From CALBZH01 sp964538515 (lineage in GTDB: Bacteria; Desulfobacterota; Syntrophobacteria; Syntrophobacterales; Syntrophobacteraceae): a DNA stretch of 64,000 nt. This document shows, one piece after another, positions 37,058-45,684 of this stretch (position 1 is its first letter; each line of letters opens with the position of its first letter). A program made the translations under genes and the position numbers. The stretch lies in the NCBI GenBank assembly GCA_964538515.1, contig CAZIEW010000016.1, positions 1 to 64,000 on the forward strand. The letters are read 5' to 3'. Under the pieces are notes generated by a model. That model was given only the letters and a program-made list of their open reading frames with translations. It was not told the origin of the DNA and did no database searches.

Positions 37058-38035
37058 TCATCGGGCCGAAACAGCCCTGGTTGTCTGAAATGGGGTCAAA
37101 CGATGACATTTGACCCTATGGCCATCCGTCCCGACCAGGACGGGCCTTTCCCTGAAACAGCGCGGCTCGCTCCAGGGACATCGATCGCTGAACCCGCAGC
37201 CTTCGGGCTGCTCCTGAAGGGGTGCGGCATGTCCCGAGATAGCTTGGCGGCTGTAGGGAGCGTCCCCGAGGCGGACCGCCGAATCCATGAGACCCCGCGT
37301 ATAGGGGTGGCGGGGAGCATTCGCACTCCCGGCAGGCAGCTCCTCAACGATTTCTCCGCGATAAAGCACGACCATCCGCTGCCCCCAGGATCGGGCCAAC
37401 CCGATGTCGTGGGTGAGCAACGCCACGCTGCAGTGGTGTGTCGACTGCCACGCCCTCAGGAAAGCGACGAGCGCCGCGCGCGTCAACTCGTCCAGCGCGT
37501 GGGTCGGCTCATCGAGGATTAAAAGCTTCGGCTCGTTGAGAAGCGCCAGGATGAGCCCCATGCGCTGTTTCTGCCCCCCGGAGAGCTGGTGAGGCCAGGA
37601 ATCCCATAGACTCGCAGCCACATCAAGGGTCTTTCCCCAAGGATCGACGGCGTCGAGGACCTCGCCTCGCCGGAGACGGCCGGTCGACTCCTTCTGCAGC
37701 ACTTCGCGCGCCGACTCCCAAAGCCTCCGGGTCGGATGGAAGGTGTCCTGCACGTTTTGCGGAACGAGGGCCACACGCCGGTAATAGAGACCAGCCCGCT
37801 GCTCCGCCGAGAGTGCGAGCAAATCGTTGCCGTCGAGGAGCACACTCCCCCTGACAACGTGCTGCCCGGGAAGGGGGCGTCCCAGCATCGCCCACGCCAG
37901 GCTGGTCTTCCCGCCTCCCGATTCCCCCACGACCACGAGTCGCTCCTGCTCCCCGATTTCCAGGTCCACGTCCCAGATCGGAAAGATGGCTCGCCTCGCG
38001 GCAAGAAGGGTAAGGTTTCGAACGGAGAGCCTCAT
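37058..38035 (-). CDS. Peptide/nickel-type ABC ATPase (DppD/NikD-like)
   Basis: A 325-residue ATPase with Walker A GESGGGKTS, signature LSGGQKQRM and Walker B LLILDEPTHALD. The C-terminal oligopeptide/dipeptide-type extension is present (CGFSDRCPWSEPRC...KCHR), with four Cys that bind a cluster or zinc in some homologues. The start is ATG 38035, overlapping the permease stop (ATGA). Walker A has Ser as its final residue rather than the second Thr/Ser usual in OppD. It precedes the FmdE gene by 14 nt. Confidence 0.9.
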   Translation of the reverse strand: MRLSVRNLTLLAARRAIFPIWDVDLEIGEQERLVVVGESGGGKTSLAWAMLGRPLPGQHVVRGSVLLDGNDLLALSAEQRAGLYYRRVALVPQNVQDTFHPTRRLWESAREVLQKESTGRLRRGEVLDAVDPWGKTLDVAASLWDSWPHQLSGGQKQRMGLILALLNEPKLLILDEPTHALDELTRAALVAFLRAWQSTHHCSVALLTHDIGLARSWGQRMVVLYRGEIVEELPAGSANAPRHPYTRGLMDSAVRLGDAPYSRQAISGHAAPLQEQPEGCGFSDRCPWSEPRCFRERPVLVGTDGHRVKCHRLTPFQTTRAVSAR

Positions 38036-38880
38036 GCGGCCTCCCTGTGTCGCATCCCGTCCTCGAGTGCGTAGCCGATGAGGGTGAAGGCAAGCGCGGC
38101 AAGGCTCACGAGAATCGACGGGGGCAGCAGCCACCAGCTCCAGGCCGGGGTCCAGAAGATCCCCGGATAATCCAGCGCGCTTCGGATCATCGTGCCCCAG
38201 CTCTTCAGGGTCGGATCCCCGAGCCCCAGGAAGCTCAAGCCGGCCTCGGCCACGATCGCATGACTCGCCGTCGCGGCCGCCTTGGCCATCAGGAGCGGCA
38301 GCAGCTCCCGCCACAGGTGATGGCGCAGCACATAGGGAAAGCCGCCGCCCGAAAAGCGGACGAAACGAATGGCGTCCCGCTCCCGAATGGAGAGAACTTG
38401 AGCGCGGATCGTGCGCGCCACGCCCGGCCACAGGAGCAGGATGAGCACGCCGAGGACGTTCATGAGCCTGGGCCTCAGCAGGACGGCCAGGAGAATGATG
38501 AGCGGCAGGCGGGGGACGGCCATCAGCACATCCACGAGCCGCATGAGCACAATCCCGAGCCGCCTTGGGTAATAGCCGGCGGCCGAGCCGATCACGAATC
38601 CCAGAAACGTCGCGCCCAACCCCACCGAAAGCCCCACGAGAAGGGAAACCGCGCTTCCCGTGAGCAGCTGATGCAGCACGTCCTGGCCAAGCCCGTTTGT
38701 TCCCAGGAGATGGGACCGGCTGGGCGGTGCGAGACTCGGACCCGCCATGGCTCCAAGCGGGGCGGAGCTCCACCACGCACTCGCGAGAGCCAGACCCGTC
38801 AGGAGGGCAAACGCGACCACACCGGCTCTTCCCGTGGGGTGGCTCCAAAAGGTGGTGGAGAGGATCCCTGACTTCGCCAT
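38032..38880 (-). CDS. Peptide/nickel-type ABC permease (DppC/NikC-like)
   Basis: A 282-residue inner-membrane permease. Family features include the LLGTNGLGQDVLHQLL block near the N-terminus, about six membrane spans, and the coupling-loop EAGLSFLGLGDPTLKSWGTM, the standard DppC signature. It lies four bases downstream of the DppB-like gene and its stop overlaps the ATPase start. A DppB partner lies at 38885. Confidence 0.93.
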   Translation of the reverse strand: MAKSGILSTTFWSHPTGRAGVVAFALLTGLALASAWWSSAPLGAMAGPSLAPPSRSHLLGTNGLGQDVLHQLLTGSAVSLLVGLSVGLGATFLGFVIGSAAGYYPRRLGIVLMRLVDVLMAVPRLPLIILLAVLLRPRLMNVLGVLILLLWPGVARTIRAQVLSIRERDAIRFVRFSGGGFPYVLRHHLWRELLPLLMAKAAATASHAIVAEAGLSFLGLGDPTLKSWGTMIRSALDYPGIFWTPAWSWWLLPPSILVSLAALAFTLIGYALEDGMRHREAA

Positions 38881-38884
38881 GGGC

Positions 38885-39859
38885 TCAGACCTCCTTCACC
38901 CGGGGATCGAGGAGCACATACAGGCTGTCGGTGATGAAATTGATCAGAAGCACCCACACGGTAAACGCCGCGAACGTCCCTTGAAGCAATGCGTAGTCAT
39001 GCGCCAGGACCGCGTCGTAGGTGAGCTTCCCGATGCCGGGATAGGCAAAGAGGACTTCGACCATGATGGTCGCCCCCGCCGAGTAGGCCAGCCGCAGCCC
39101 GAAGAAAGTCACCACGGGAAGCAAGGCCGTGCGCAGAACGTATCGGTACCGGATCACCCGCTCCGAGAACCCCTTCATTTCCGCCATGAGCACATAGGCT
39201 TCGCGGGCCACAAGCCGGGTCGAGCTGCGAACGACCAGGTAGGCCGAAAAAAAGCTCGAAGCCGCGAGGACCAGGACCGGCAAAGTTGCGTGATGAGCCA
39301 GGTCCAGCACTTTCCCCCATCCCGTGACCCCCGTGAACGGCGTGTAGGCACCGCCCAAGGGAAACAGTGGCAGCTTGACGGCGAACAGCACCAGAAGAAT
39401 GCTGCCCAAAACGAAGGAGGGCATGCTCTCGAGCAGGACCGCCGGCACCAGGACGGCGCCTTCCCCGTGCTCGCTCGAGCCGGCTCGCGCTCCCAGAAAA
39501 ATCGCCGTGGAAAAGCTCAACACGACGGCGCTCAAGGTGATCATGAGGGTCCACGGCAGACGCTCGACCAACAGGGGCGTCACGGCGGACCGGTAGTGAA
39601 TGGAATAACCCAGCTCCCCGCGAAGCAGTCCCGCCACATAACGCCCGAACTGGACGGCAAGGGGCTGGTCCAGCCCGTAATAGCTTCGGAGGGCGTCCCT
39701 GGCTTGCGGGTCCAGAGCCACCGCCACACTCCCCACGCCGCCGGTGAGCTCCTCGATGGGATTCCCCGGAATGAGTCGCGGCAGCATGAAATTGAGGGTC
39801 AGCGCCAACGCGAGAACCGCCGCGTACGAGCAGACCCGCTTAAACAAGTAAACGACCAC
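38885..39859 (-). CDS. Peptide/nickel-type ABC permease (DppB/NikB-like)
   Basis: A 324-residue permease with an N-terminal membrane helix and the family block FMLPRLIPGNP. The LDQPLAVQFGRYVAGLLRGELGYS region and a coupling loop (VLFAYPGIGKLTYDAVLAHDYALLQGTF) are also typical. It lies 3 nt after the SBP gene stop and begins the membrane part of the transporter. The PGIG loop is well conserved, so the gene is likely functional. Confidence 0.93.
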   Translation of the reverse strand: MVVYLFKRVCSYAAVLALALTLNFMLPRLIPGNPIEELTGGVGSVAVALDPQARDALRSYYGLDQPLAVQFGRYVAGLLRGELGYSIHYRSAVTPLLVERLPWTLMITLSAVVLSFSTAIFLGARAGSSEHGEGAVLVPAVLLESMPSFVLGSILLVLFAVKLPLFPLGGAYTPFTGVTGWGKVLDLAHHATLPVLVLAASSFFSAYLVVRSSTRLVAREAYVLMAEMKGFSERVIRYRYVLRTALLPVVTFFGLRLAYSAGATIMVEVLFAYPGIGKLTYDAVLAHDYALLQGTFAAFTVWVLLINFITDSLYVLLDPRVKEV

Positions 39860-39862
39860 GCC

Positions 39863-41509
39863 TCACTCCCCTCTCATGAAGACAAGCTTGTTCAAGGCCA
39901 TGGGGACTCCTATGCCGATTCCGCCTTCTGCCGTGAAAAACCAGCCCCGCAGGACCTCGGGCCGATACGCGATGACGGTCACGGGGTGGTAGAGGGGAAG
40001 CGTGGGGAGCTCGTCGGCGTAGATCCGCTGCATGGCCTGGCAGAGGGACCGCCGCTCGGCAGCGTCCGCCGAGGCCAGCAGCCGCTCTGCGGCCAGACGG
40101 TACTCGGGGGTCGAGGGCGTTTGACCGGACCAGCCCCCTTCATTCACCGTCCCGAATCCCATGATGACGGACGGGTCGCCCCCGAGCCCTCCGTGGCCGC
40201 TCAGGGCCAGGTCGTAGCGCGCCTCGCGTACTCTGGCGTCAAGCGTCTTCACATCGAGCACCTTGACCTCGATGGAGAAGCCGACCTGCCCAAGCCAGGT
40301 CTGCAGCAGCTCGGCCTCGCGCAGGTAAGGCGAGGTCGTGATGAGGGTGAGCGCCATAGGATTGCCTTCGGAAGCATCCGAAACCTTGTCCCCGTCCCGA
40401 CCCGCGATGCCGGACGACTGGAGCAATTCCTTGGACCGAGTCGGATCGTACGGATAGCGCTCGAGGCAGGAGGGATCGAACCATTGGGAATCCGGCGGCA
40501 AAAACCCGGGGCTGGCGGGGTGAGCGCCTTCCAGCCCGCCGGGCACCGCCCGCTCGACCAGCGCCCGTCGGTCGATGGCGTGCGCGACGGCACGGCGCAC
40601 GTCGAGCTGGGAAAAGGGAGGCCGGTCGCGGTTCATCTGGAGTGCCAGCACCCAATAGGCGGGGCCGGATTTGAGCTGAAAGCGGGGTTGCGTGCGAAAC
40701 CGGTCCATGAGAGCCGCAGGAATGCTCGCCTGGTCGACCGCACCACTGTCCAGGGCCGCGACGGGGTCGGGCGCCGGAACGAACCGCAGCTTCGCAACCC
40801 GCGGCGCGCCCAGGAAAAAGTCCGGATTGGCCGCGTATTCATAGCCACCCTGCGCCTTGTCGTATTGAACCAGGCGGTACGGACCGCTCCCGACGGCCCG
40901 ATCGGGGAGAGCTGCGGCCCGAGGGTCCGGGACATCCTTCCAGAGGTGCTCGGGGAAGATGGGAACACTCCCCGCGAGATGACCGAGAAACGGCGCATAG
41001 GGCGCCTCCAGGTGAAAGCGCACGGTCGCGGCGTCGGGCGTCTCGACCCTGCCGGCCTTCGATACGGGAAACCACTCGACGGGATGGGTCTTGAGGTACT
41101 CAAAGGTGAACCGAACGTCCCGGGAGCTGAGAGGAGCGCCGTCCTGCCAGCGGACGGACGGCCGCAGACGAAAGGTCCAGGTGAGGCCGTCCGCCGAGCA
41201 TTCCCAGCTTTCCGCGAGCCATGGGACAATGCCCTTCTCGTCTTTCCAGACCAAGGTGTCGTAGACCAGGCTCAGGTGCACGTACCCCGGTCCCCTGGGA
41301 TAGAAGGAAAACGGCGTCGGAAGGCCCCAATCGCCACCCGGCAGCTGGACTTCTTTGAGCTTGCCCGCTGAAAGCGCGGACCTGTCGGACGGTACCCCGC
41401 GGTCCGCCTCCGTACAGCCGAAGAGGAAAAACACAGCCAGCCACACGCCCCAGCTCAACCGGCGCCGCTTGCCGAACGCCCTTCCCGCCTCGATCCTCCG
41501 ATCACCCAT
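39863..41509 (-). CDS. Peptide/nickel-type ABC substrate-binding lipoprotein (SBP family 5)
   Basis: A 548-residue binding protein with lipobox LFGC (Cys32), so membrane-anchored on the periplasmic side. It contains family-5 blocks such as WLAESWECSADGLTWTFRLRP (near residue 110) and AVGSGPYRLVQYD. ATG 41509 is preceded by GGGGGGAG. This family binds peptides, nickel or nickel chelates, and other solutes. No CntA/NikA ligand motif is obvious. The gene is preceded by a terminator-like hairpin, and FmdE is part of the operon, both of which fit a metal-related role. Confidence 0.92.
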   Translation of the reverse strand: MGDRRIEAGRAFGKRRRLSWGVWLAVFFLFGCTEADRGVPSDRSALSAGKLKEVQLPGGDWGLPTPFSFYPRGPGYVHLSLVYDTLVWKDEKGIVPWLAESWECSADGLTWTFRLRPSVRWQDGAPLSSRDVRFTFEYLKTHPVEWFPVSKAGRVETPDAATVRFHLEAPYAPFLGHLAGSVPIFPEHLWKDVPDPRAAALPDRAVGSGPYRLVQYDKAQGGYEYAANPDFFLGAPRVAKLRFVPAPDPVAALDSGAVDQASIPAALMDRFRTQPRFQLKSGPAYWVLALQMNRDRPPFSQLDVRRAVAHAIDRRALVERAVPGGLEGAHPASPGFLPPDSQWFDPSCLERYPYDPTRSKELLQSSGIAGRDGDKVSDASEGNPMALTLITTSPYLREAELLQTWLGQVGFSIEVKVLDVKTLDARVREARYDLALSGHGGLGGDPSVIMGFGTVNEGGWSGQTPSTPEYRLAAERLLASADAAERRSLCQAMQRIYADELPTLPLYHPVTVIAYRPEVLRGWFFTAEGGIGIGVPMALNKLVFMRGE

Positions 41510-41522
41510 GACTCCCCCCGAT

Positions 41523-41561
41523 AAAAAAAGGCCCCGTATCCCTTCATCGGGATTCGGGGCC
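41523..41561 (-). terminator. Leader terminator hairpin before the ABC operon (candidate attenuator)
   Basis: On the minus strand, GGCCCCG...CGGGGCC stems (with an inner TCCC/GGGA) run into seven T residues, 14 nt before the SBP start codon at 41509. The placement immediately ahead of the coding region suggests control of readthrough. The minus-strand text just before it, GGAGGTCACGAAGGCCCCG, resembles the 5' side of the leader hairpins at 3076 and 30454. Confidence 0.55.
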
Positions 41562-41684
41562 TTCGTGACCTCCGTTGGCTCGTGCATGAGCCCGCACGGC
41601 ACGATACCGAATCGCGCACGCCGCGGGCCGTGCCCTGGAATGCTTGGAAGTGCGGAGCGGCTTCATGCCGCCGTTACGATGCTC

Positions 41685-41712
41685 CCTATACCACAATCCG
41701 AGCCCGCAACAA
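41685..41712 (-). promoter_or_regulatory. Candidate promoter for the peptide/nickel-type ABC operon
   Basis: On the minus strand, TTGTTG (41712-41707) and TATAGG (41690-41685) are 16 bp apart. The -35 match is weak, so confidence is low. A leader of about 170 nt would run to the SBP start at 41509 and contain the terminator hairpin. Confidence 0.3.
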
Positions 41713-41736
41713 ATCCCAACGTTGCAGAGCCCTGGT

Positions 41737-41865
41737 GGAGACCGCCACTGCACCGAGGCACAGCCAGCGGCTTGTGCCGGTGTTGCAGGCCGGGAGCGGT
41801 CTCCGTGCTGAATCAAGGGAAGTGGAGCTCAGGAGTCTTCAGGGGGGCCGCCTCCCAAAGACTCC
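41737..41865. repeat. Two hairpins downstream of the 65-aa gene
   Basis: GGAGACCGC/GCGGTCTCC arms lie at 41737-41745 and 41796-41804. GGAGTCTT/AAGACTCC arms lie at 41832-41839 and 41858-41865. Both are in the 383-nt gap between the SBP gene and the 65-aa gene. The second, close to the stop at 41893, could help end that transcript, but there is no T-run. No other gene is visible in 41510-41892. Confidence 0.4.
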
Positions 41866-41892
41866 CCGCAGGGGATGGCATGACCAGTCTTC

Positions 41893-42090
41893 TCATGCAT
41901 TCACGGCAACCAGCGAAATGCCCAGTTGGCTCTCCAGCGCCTGAATTTTGGCCAGCTGATCGTCACTGATGGAAGCGGGATTCACGGGGTGGCAGGAAAA
42001 GGCCAGGAGAGGATTCCCCAGCTCTTTTTCCAGATTTTGAATGGCGCTCATTTCTTCCTGACCCAGTTTGGTCGAGAGGCTGCACAGCAT
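41893..42090 (-). CDS. Hypothetical 65-residue protein
   Basis: A small ORF with a strong ribosome site (AAAGGAG about 10 nt before ATG 42090). The protein has a Leu-rich, amphipathic helical start (LSTKLGQEEMSAIQNLEKELG) and a second helix, DDQLAKIQALESQLGISLVAV. I do not recognise a family. It lies between a truncated LuxR gene and the ABC operon on the same strand. Confidence 0.6.
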   Translation of the reverse strand: MLCSLSTKLGQEEMSAIQNLEKELGNPLLAFSCHPVNPASISDDQLAKIQALESQLGISLVAVNA

Positions 42091-42237
42091 GATGACATCT
42101 CCTTTCTCAAGGGGTGACTCACCTCATGGCAGAAAATCGACTGCATGCCCCATGCATGCGATGGCCTAAGAATGACACGGCGCCGCAGGAAAGCAACAGT
42201 AGAAAAACAGGAGCTAAACGGCAGCAAAAAACTACTG

Positions 42238-42786
42238 CTAGACAAGAGAAAGCAGGTACGACCGCAGGTTGGTCTTGGCGTTGCTCAGGCCGAGCTTCTT
42301 CCGGATGTTCTTCCGGTGGAACTCTACGGCATTCGTCGACAAATTCAGCGACAGCGCGATATCCTTGGTGGTGCGGCCCTCTTTGACCAGGGCCGCCACC
42401 TGGATCTCCTGCGGCGTGAACTGGAGATGCTGTACGCTCAGCCTGCGCAGAAAGGGTGAGACGATTTCCTTGAGGTGGGATTCCATGATCTCCAGGTAGG
42501 TCTGGTGCTGGGGAGCGAGGCGCGCTGCTTTCAGCTTTTCAAGGTAAGGCAAGGTGAAATTGCGAATGTTGACCAGCACGTTTTCCTCGAGATCCCGCTT
42601 GTCGTTCTCCCGCTGCTGCAGGAGCACCTTGAGGGCGGTGTTCGCCTCTTCGAGGTTCCGAGACTGCTGCTCGAGCTCCGCTTCTCGGTTTCGCAGGGCT
42701 TCTTCCGCCTGCTTGAGCGCGGTGATGTTTTCGTGGCTGACGACCACCCGGACCGTTGTCGCACCGGTCAACCGTGTGGCGCGCAT
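42238..42786 (-). pseudogene. LuxR-type regulator, 5' end probably lost (PAS remnant plus HTH)
   Basis: The 182 readable residues cover the end of a PAS domain (VRVVVSHENITALKQAEEAL), a coiled coil, and a C-terminal LuxR HTH (LTPQEIQ-like FTPQEIQVAALVKEGRTTKDIA ... STNAVEFHRKNIRKKLGL). The frame stays open upstream and still resembles a PAS tail for about 10-20 residues (FWSLPAAADWYYMR). It then enters AT-richer sequence of the restriction-modification island at about 42840. I take this as a gene whose 5' part was removed or displaced by the island. An internal start at ATG 42786 could still give a shortened protein. Confidence 0.65.
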
Positions 42787-42926
42787 GTAATACCAATCAG
42801 CTGCGGCTGGAAGCGACCAGAACTTCGAATGGCGATACCGTTCCGGTAGTGATATAATATTATTTGGTTTGTGGAAGCGAAGCGGAGCTTTCCGGATGAA
42901 ACATCGCTTGTTAGCAGGGGTTAAGA

Positions 42927-44156
42927 ATGCTCGGTCTTGAGGCTGCCCGCCTGATAAACGAGGATCAGCGCGCGTATGAGGCGCGTTCCAAGGGAAAATC
43001 GATCCAATCTTCCGTTAGGTACACACTGATTGACCTGTTCTCCGGGGCAGGCGGTATGACACTCGGTTTTTCCGAGAAGTTCGGTCAACCCTTTGAACCT
43101 ATCTGGGCTAACGACTTCAATAGATTCTGTGCTGAAACCTATAACAGGAATTTTGGTCCACATTGTGTTTCCGGAGACCTCGTTGATATCCTCAGAGAAG
43201 GAAAAGTGAAAATACCATCTGCGGATGTGGTCATAGGGGGTCCCCCATGCCAAGGATTCAGCTTACTGAATAAACAGAGAGCGAGTGACCCGAGAAAACA
43301 GTTGTGGAGGCCATTTTTGGAAGTGGTACAAAGATGCGATGCTCAAATCTTCGCGATGGAGAATGTACCCCAGTTGATTGGGACATTTGAGCATGGAGAA
43401 ATTGTTGGGCTTGCCGAATCTATGGGTTTCAAAATTTGGCACGGCAAGCTTTTGGCGGCAGACTACGGAGTACCACAGCTGAGACTCCGTGCTTTTATTA
43501 TTGGGTGCAGATTTTCAGATCCTTCAGTCTTGTTCCCTCCTAGAAAAACACACTACAAGCCAAATTCGGGCGGTATTCAGATCACCTTTGCGATGTCTGG
43601 AAATGACACGTACATCCGAAAACCGCAACCATGGAAAACGGTCAGGGATGCCATTGGGGATTTGCCTCCTCCGGAAGGCACAGAGATAAGGAAGGTTGCT
43701 CCCCCGCTCGACCTTCATTTTGGGAGAACTCCGACTGAGAAAAGTCTAAGAAGGTATAAAGCCATACCTGAACAGGGTATGAATCGTTTCGATCTACAAA
43801 GGATCGCCCCTGAACTCACACCGGATTGTTGGCACAGAAAGAAGCAGGGAGGCACGGATCTGTTTGGCCGGCTTTGGTGGGACAGGCCTGCTTTTACTAT
43901 TCGAACTGAGTTTTTTAAACCTGAAAAGGGGCGTTACCTCCACCCGGAGCAACATCGACCGATCACACACAGAGAAGCGGCCCGTTTCCAGACCTTTCCG
44001 GACGATTTTGAATTCACGGGCTCCAAAATTGAAATCGCAAAACAGATAGGCAATGCTGTTCCACCCTTGCTTGCTGCACGCGTAGCCGATGTGGTCCATG
44101 TCCTTCTCTCAAGCCGATCTGTTGGGAATTCGGATGGACGTCTTCAGCAAGGATAA
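42927..44156 (+). CDS. C5-cytosine DNA methyltransferase
   Basis: A 409-residue modification enzyme that transfers a methyl group from SAM to C5 of cytosine. Motif I is LIDLFSGAGGMTLGF; motif IV is GGPPCQGFS with the catalytic Cys; motif VI is ENVPQLI; motif X is QIGNAVPP at the C-terminus. The target-recognition region lies between about residues 250 and 330 and does not reveal the site. Base composition is lower in GC than the flanks. It overlaps the Vsr gene by 23 nt and belongs to the island 42.85-45.68 kb. Confidence 0.95.
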   Translation: MLGLEAARLINEDQRAYEARSKGKSIQSSVRYTLIDLFSGAGGMTLGFSEKFGQPFEPIWANDFNRFCAETYNRNFGPHCVSGDLVDILREGKVKIPSADVVIGGPPCQGFSLLNKQRASDPRKQLWRPFLEVVQRCDAQIFAMENVPQLIGTFEHGEIVGLAESMGFKIWHGKLLAADYGVPQLRLRAFIIGCRFSDPSVLFPPRKTHYKPNSGGIQITFAMSGNDTYIRKPQPWKTVRDAIGDLPPPEGTEIRKVAPPLDLHFGRTPTEKSLRRYKAIPEQGMNRFDLQRIAPELTPDCWHRKKQGGTDLFGRLWWDRPAFTIRTEFFKPEKGRYLHPEQHRPITHREAARFQTFPDDFEFTGSKIEIAKQIGNAVPPLLAARVADVVHVLLSSRSVGNSDGRLQQG

Positions 44157-44592
44157 ACGAAGCCGGATAATGTCCAGGGTTGGCGGAAAGGATACCAAGC
44201 CGGAACTACTCGTTCGATCTTTACTTCATAGAATGGGCCATCGCTTTAGAATTCATCGAACGGACCTCCCCGGAAATCCTGACATCACTTTGCCGAAGCA
44301 CAGAAAAGTCATATTTGTTCATGGTTGTTTTTGGCATGGACACATTGGATGTCCAAGAGCAAAGCGGCCTTCGACAAATGAAGAGTTTTGGCAAAAGAAG
44401 CTCGACAAGAACATTCAAAGAGATGGCCAAAATCTAGCCAAACTTGCGGCTCTCGGCTGGACTGTACTGGTAATCTGGCAATGTGAGATAAGGAACTTGT
44501 CAAAGCTGAAGTACAAGATAGAGAATTTCCTAGGGAAAGATACTGAACAACCCGGAGTTCCAGTAGAAGATGAAAACATCGGAAACGATTAG
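44134..44592 (+). CDS. vsr: Very short patch repair endonuclease Vsr
   Basis: A 152-residue Vsr. It nicks 5' of the thymine in T:G mismatches that arise when 5-methylcytosine deaminates, so it protects sites modified by the adjacent methyltransferase. The conserved RSRIMSRVGGKDTKPE block, the RTDLPGNPDITLPKHRK stretch and VHGCFWHGHIGC (metal/zinc ligands) are intact. I start at ATG 44134, MDVFSKDKR, rather than the upstream MWSMSF. It overlaps the HNH gene by 23 nt. Confidence 0.93.
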   Translation: MDVFSKDKRSRIMSRVGGKDTKPELLVRSLLHRMGHRFRIHRTDLPGNPDITLPKHRKVIFVHGCFWHGHIGCPRAKRPSTNEEFWQKKLDKNIQRDGQNLAKLAALGWTVLVIWQCEIRNLSKLKYKIENFLGKDTEQPGVPVEDENIGND

Positions 44593-45499
44593 AAAAGAAC
44601 TCGAAAAACTCATTATCAACTTTGAAAATGAGCTGAAATCAGACAGCCTACGACAAAAAGTCCTTGCGCTTGTTCCGTGCTTCCATCAACTGAGAAACCT
44701 CGGTAAATCGCTAATCCCAAGGAACGTAGCTCGTAGTGCGAGAGACAGGATACTGCATTATTTCCAGAGGTATCCACAGACGGTAATCGCCGGTGATGAA
44801 CTTCTTGTTGTCTCGGGAATTCAGGAATATGCTCGAAGGGTCAGGGAACTCAAAGTGCAGTTCGGTTGGCTCATTGTAAACGGAGTAACGGCCAAGGAGA
44901 TGACCGAAGAAGGTGAGTTTCCCCTTGAGAACGTTGATGCCTCAAGCATGAGCCCTTCCGATTATATTCTGCTGAGTACAGCACAGGACCGGGATGCTGC
45001 TCATCGTTGGTTCCTTGCGAACGAAATCAGAAAAGAGAACTTGTCTGTTCGAGACAAGATTCTGAAGTACCTTCTCAAGAATGTTGGTAAGCCAGTATCT
45101 GGTGAAGAACTTCGATATGTGGCAAAAGACAGATCAGAATGGGCCAGACGGGTCAGAGAATTGCGCACTGAATTTGGCTGGCCTATTGTCACCAAGAATA
45201 CAGGTCGCCCCGATCTGGACATAGGCATATATCTGCTGGAAGCAGATCGACAGAGCCCTGAACATGATCGACATATTCCGGATACCGTCAAACGCAGGGT
45301 TTTAAGAAGAGATGGCTACAGGTGCCAAAAATGTGGATGGACGCATGAAGAGTGGAATAGGTCCGATCCTCGACATTTGGAATTGCATCATGTGAAACCT
45401 CATGTAAAAGGCGGGGAGAACACAGAAGAGAATCTCGTAACGCTTTGTACCATCTGCCACGATGACATTCATCGGAACAGCCCCTCTGTGCCAATGTGA
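44570..45499 (+). CDS. HNH endonuclease with two winged-helix-like repeats (candidate restriction enzyme)
   Basis: A 309-residue protein. Two similar segments (around residues 44-105 and 155-215) share the pattern (A/V)RDxIL.Y....G..(I/V).G(D/E)EL..V......(Y/W)ARRVRELxxxFGW, which looks like a duplicated winged-helix DNA-binding unit. The C-terminal HNH nuclease has CQKCG, HLELHHVKPHVKGGENTEENLVTLC and CHDDIHR, with the metal-binding Cys and His in place. Position after a methyltransferase and Vsr makes it the likely restriction partner. The recognition site is unknown. Confidence 0.85.
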   Translation: MKTSETIRKELEKLIINFENELKSDSLRQKVLALVPCFHQLRNLGKSLIPRNVARSARDRILHYFQRYPQTVIAGDELLVVSGIQEYARRVRELKVQFGWLIVNGVTAKEMTEEGEFPLENVDASSMSPSDYILLSTAQDRDAAHRWFLANEIRKENLSVRDKILKYLLKNVGKPVSGEELRYVAKDRSEWARRVRELRTEFGWPIVTKNTGRPDLDIGIYLLEADRQSPEHDRHIPDTVKRRVLRRDGYRCQKCGWTHEEWNRSDPRHLELHHVKPHVKGGENTEENLVTLCTICHDDIHRNSPSVPM

Positions 45500-45684
45500 C
45501 TGAGACATCTCCCCTATGATAAATTAGAGTCGAGGGTGGGGAGGAGACAGCCATGAGAGAGGTAGCCTGAATGAAAGAAGGCCTAGTGACTGCGGGGACG
45601 CCGGACCCCGGGGTTCCGGAAAAAGCCACGCGGCGCAAGTTCTCCGCTGAATACAAGCTGCGCATTCTACGGCTGGCCGACGGC
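45500..45684 (+). mobile_element. Left-end remnant of an IS3-family insertion sequence
   Basis: The block starts directly at the HNH stop codon with TGACTGAGACATCTCCCC, similar to an IS3-group terminal repeat. It includes the ribosome site and the first 38 codons of a transposase OrfA, then stops where the CbiZ gene ends. No right end or OrfB is present. It marks the right border of the restriction-modification island. That the junction formed by deletion is inference. Confidence 0.7.
45571..45684 (+). pseudogene. Truncated IS3 OrfA transposase
   Basis: The reading MKEGLVTAGTPDPGVPEKA, followed by TRRKFSAEYKLRILRLADG, matches the N-terminus of IS3-family OrfA helix-turn-helix proteins. Homology ends at about codon 38, at the CbiZ stop; the frame then reads unrelated sequence until a TGA near 45735. 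It is not a functional transposase. Confidence 0.65.
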
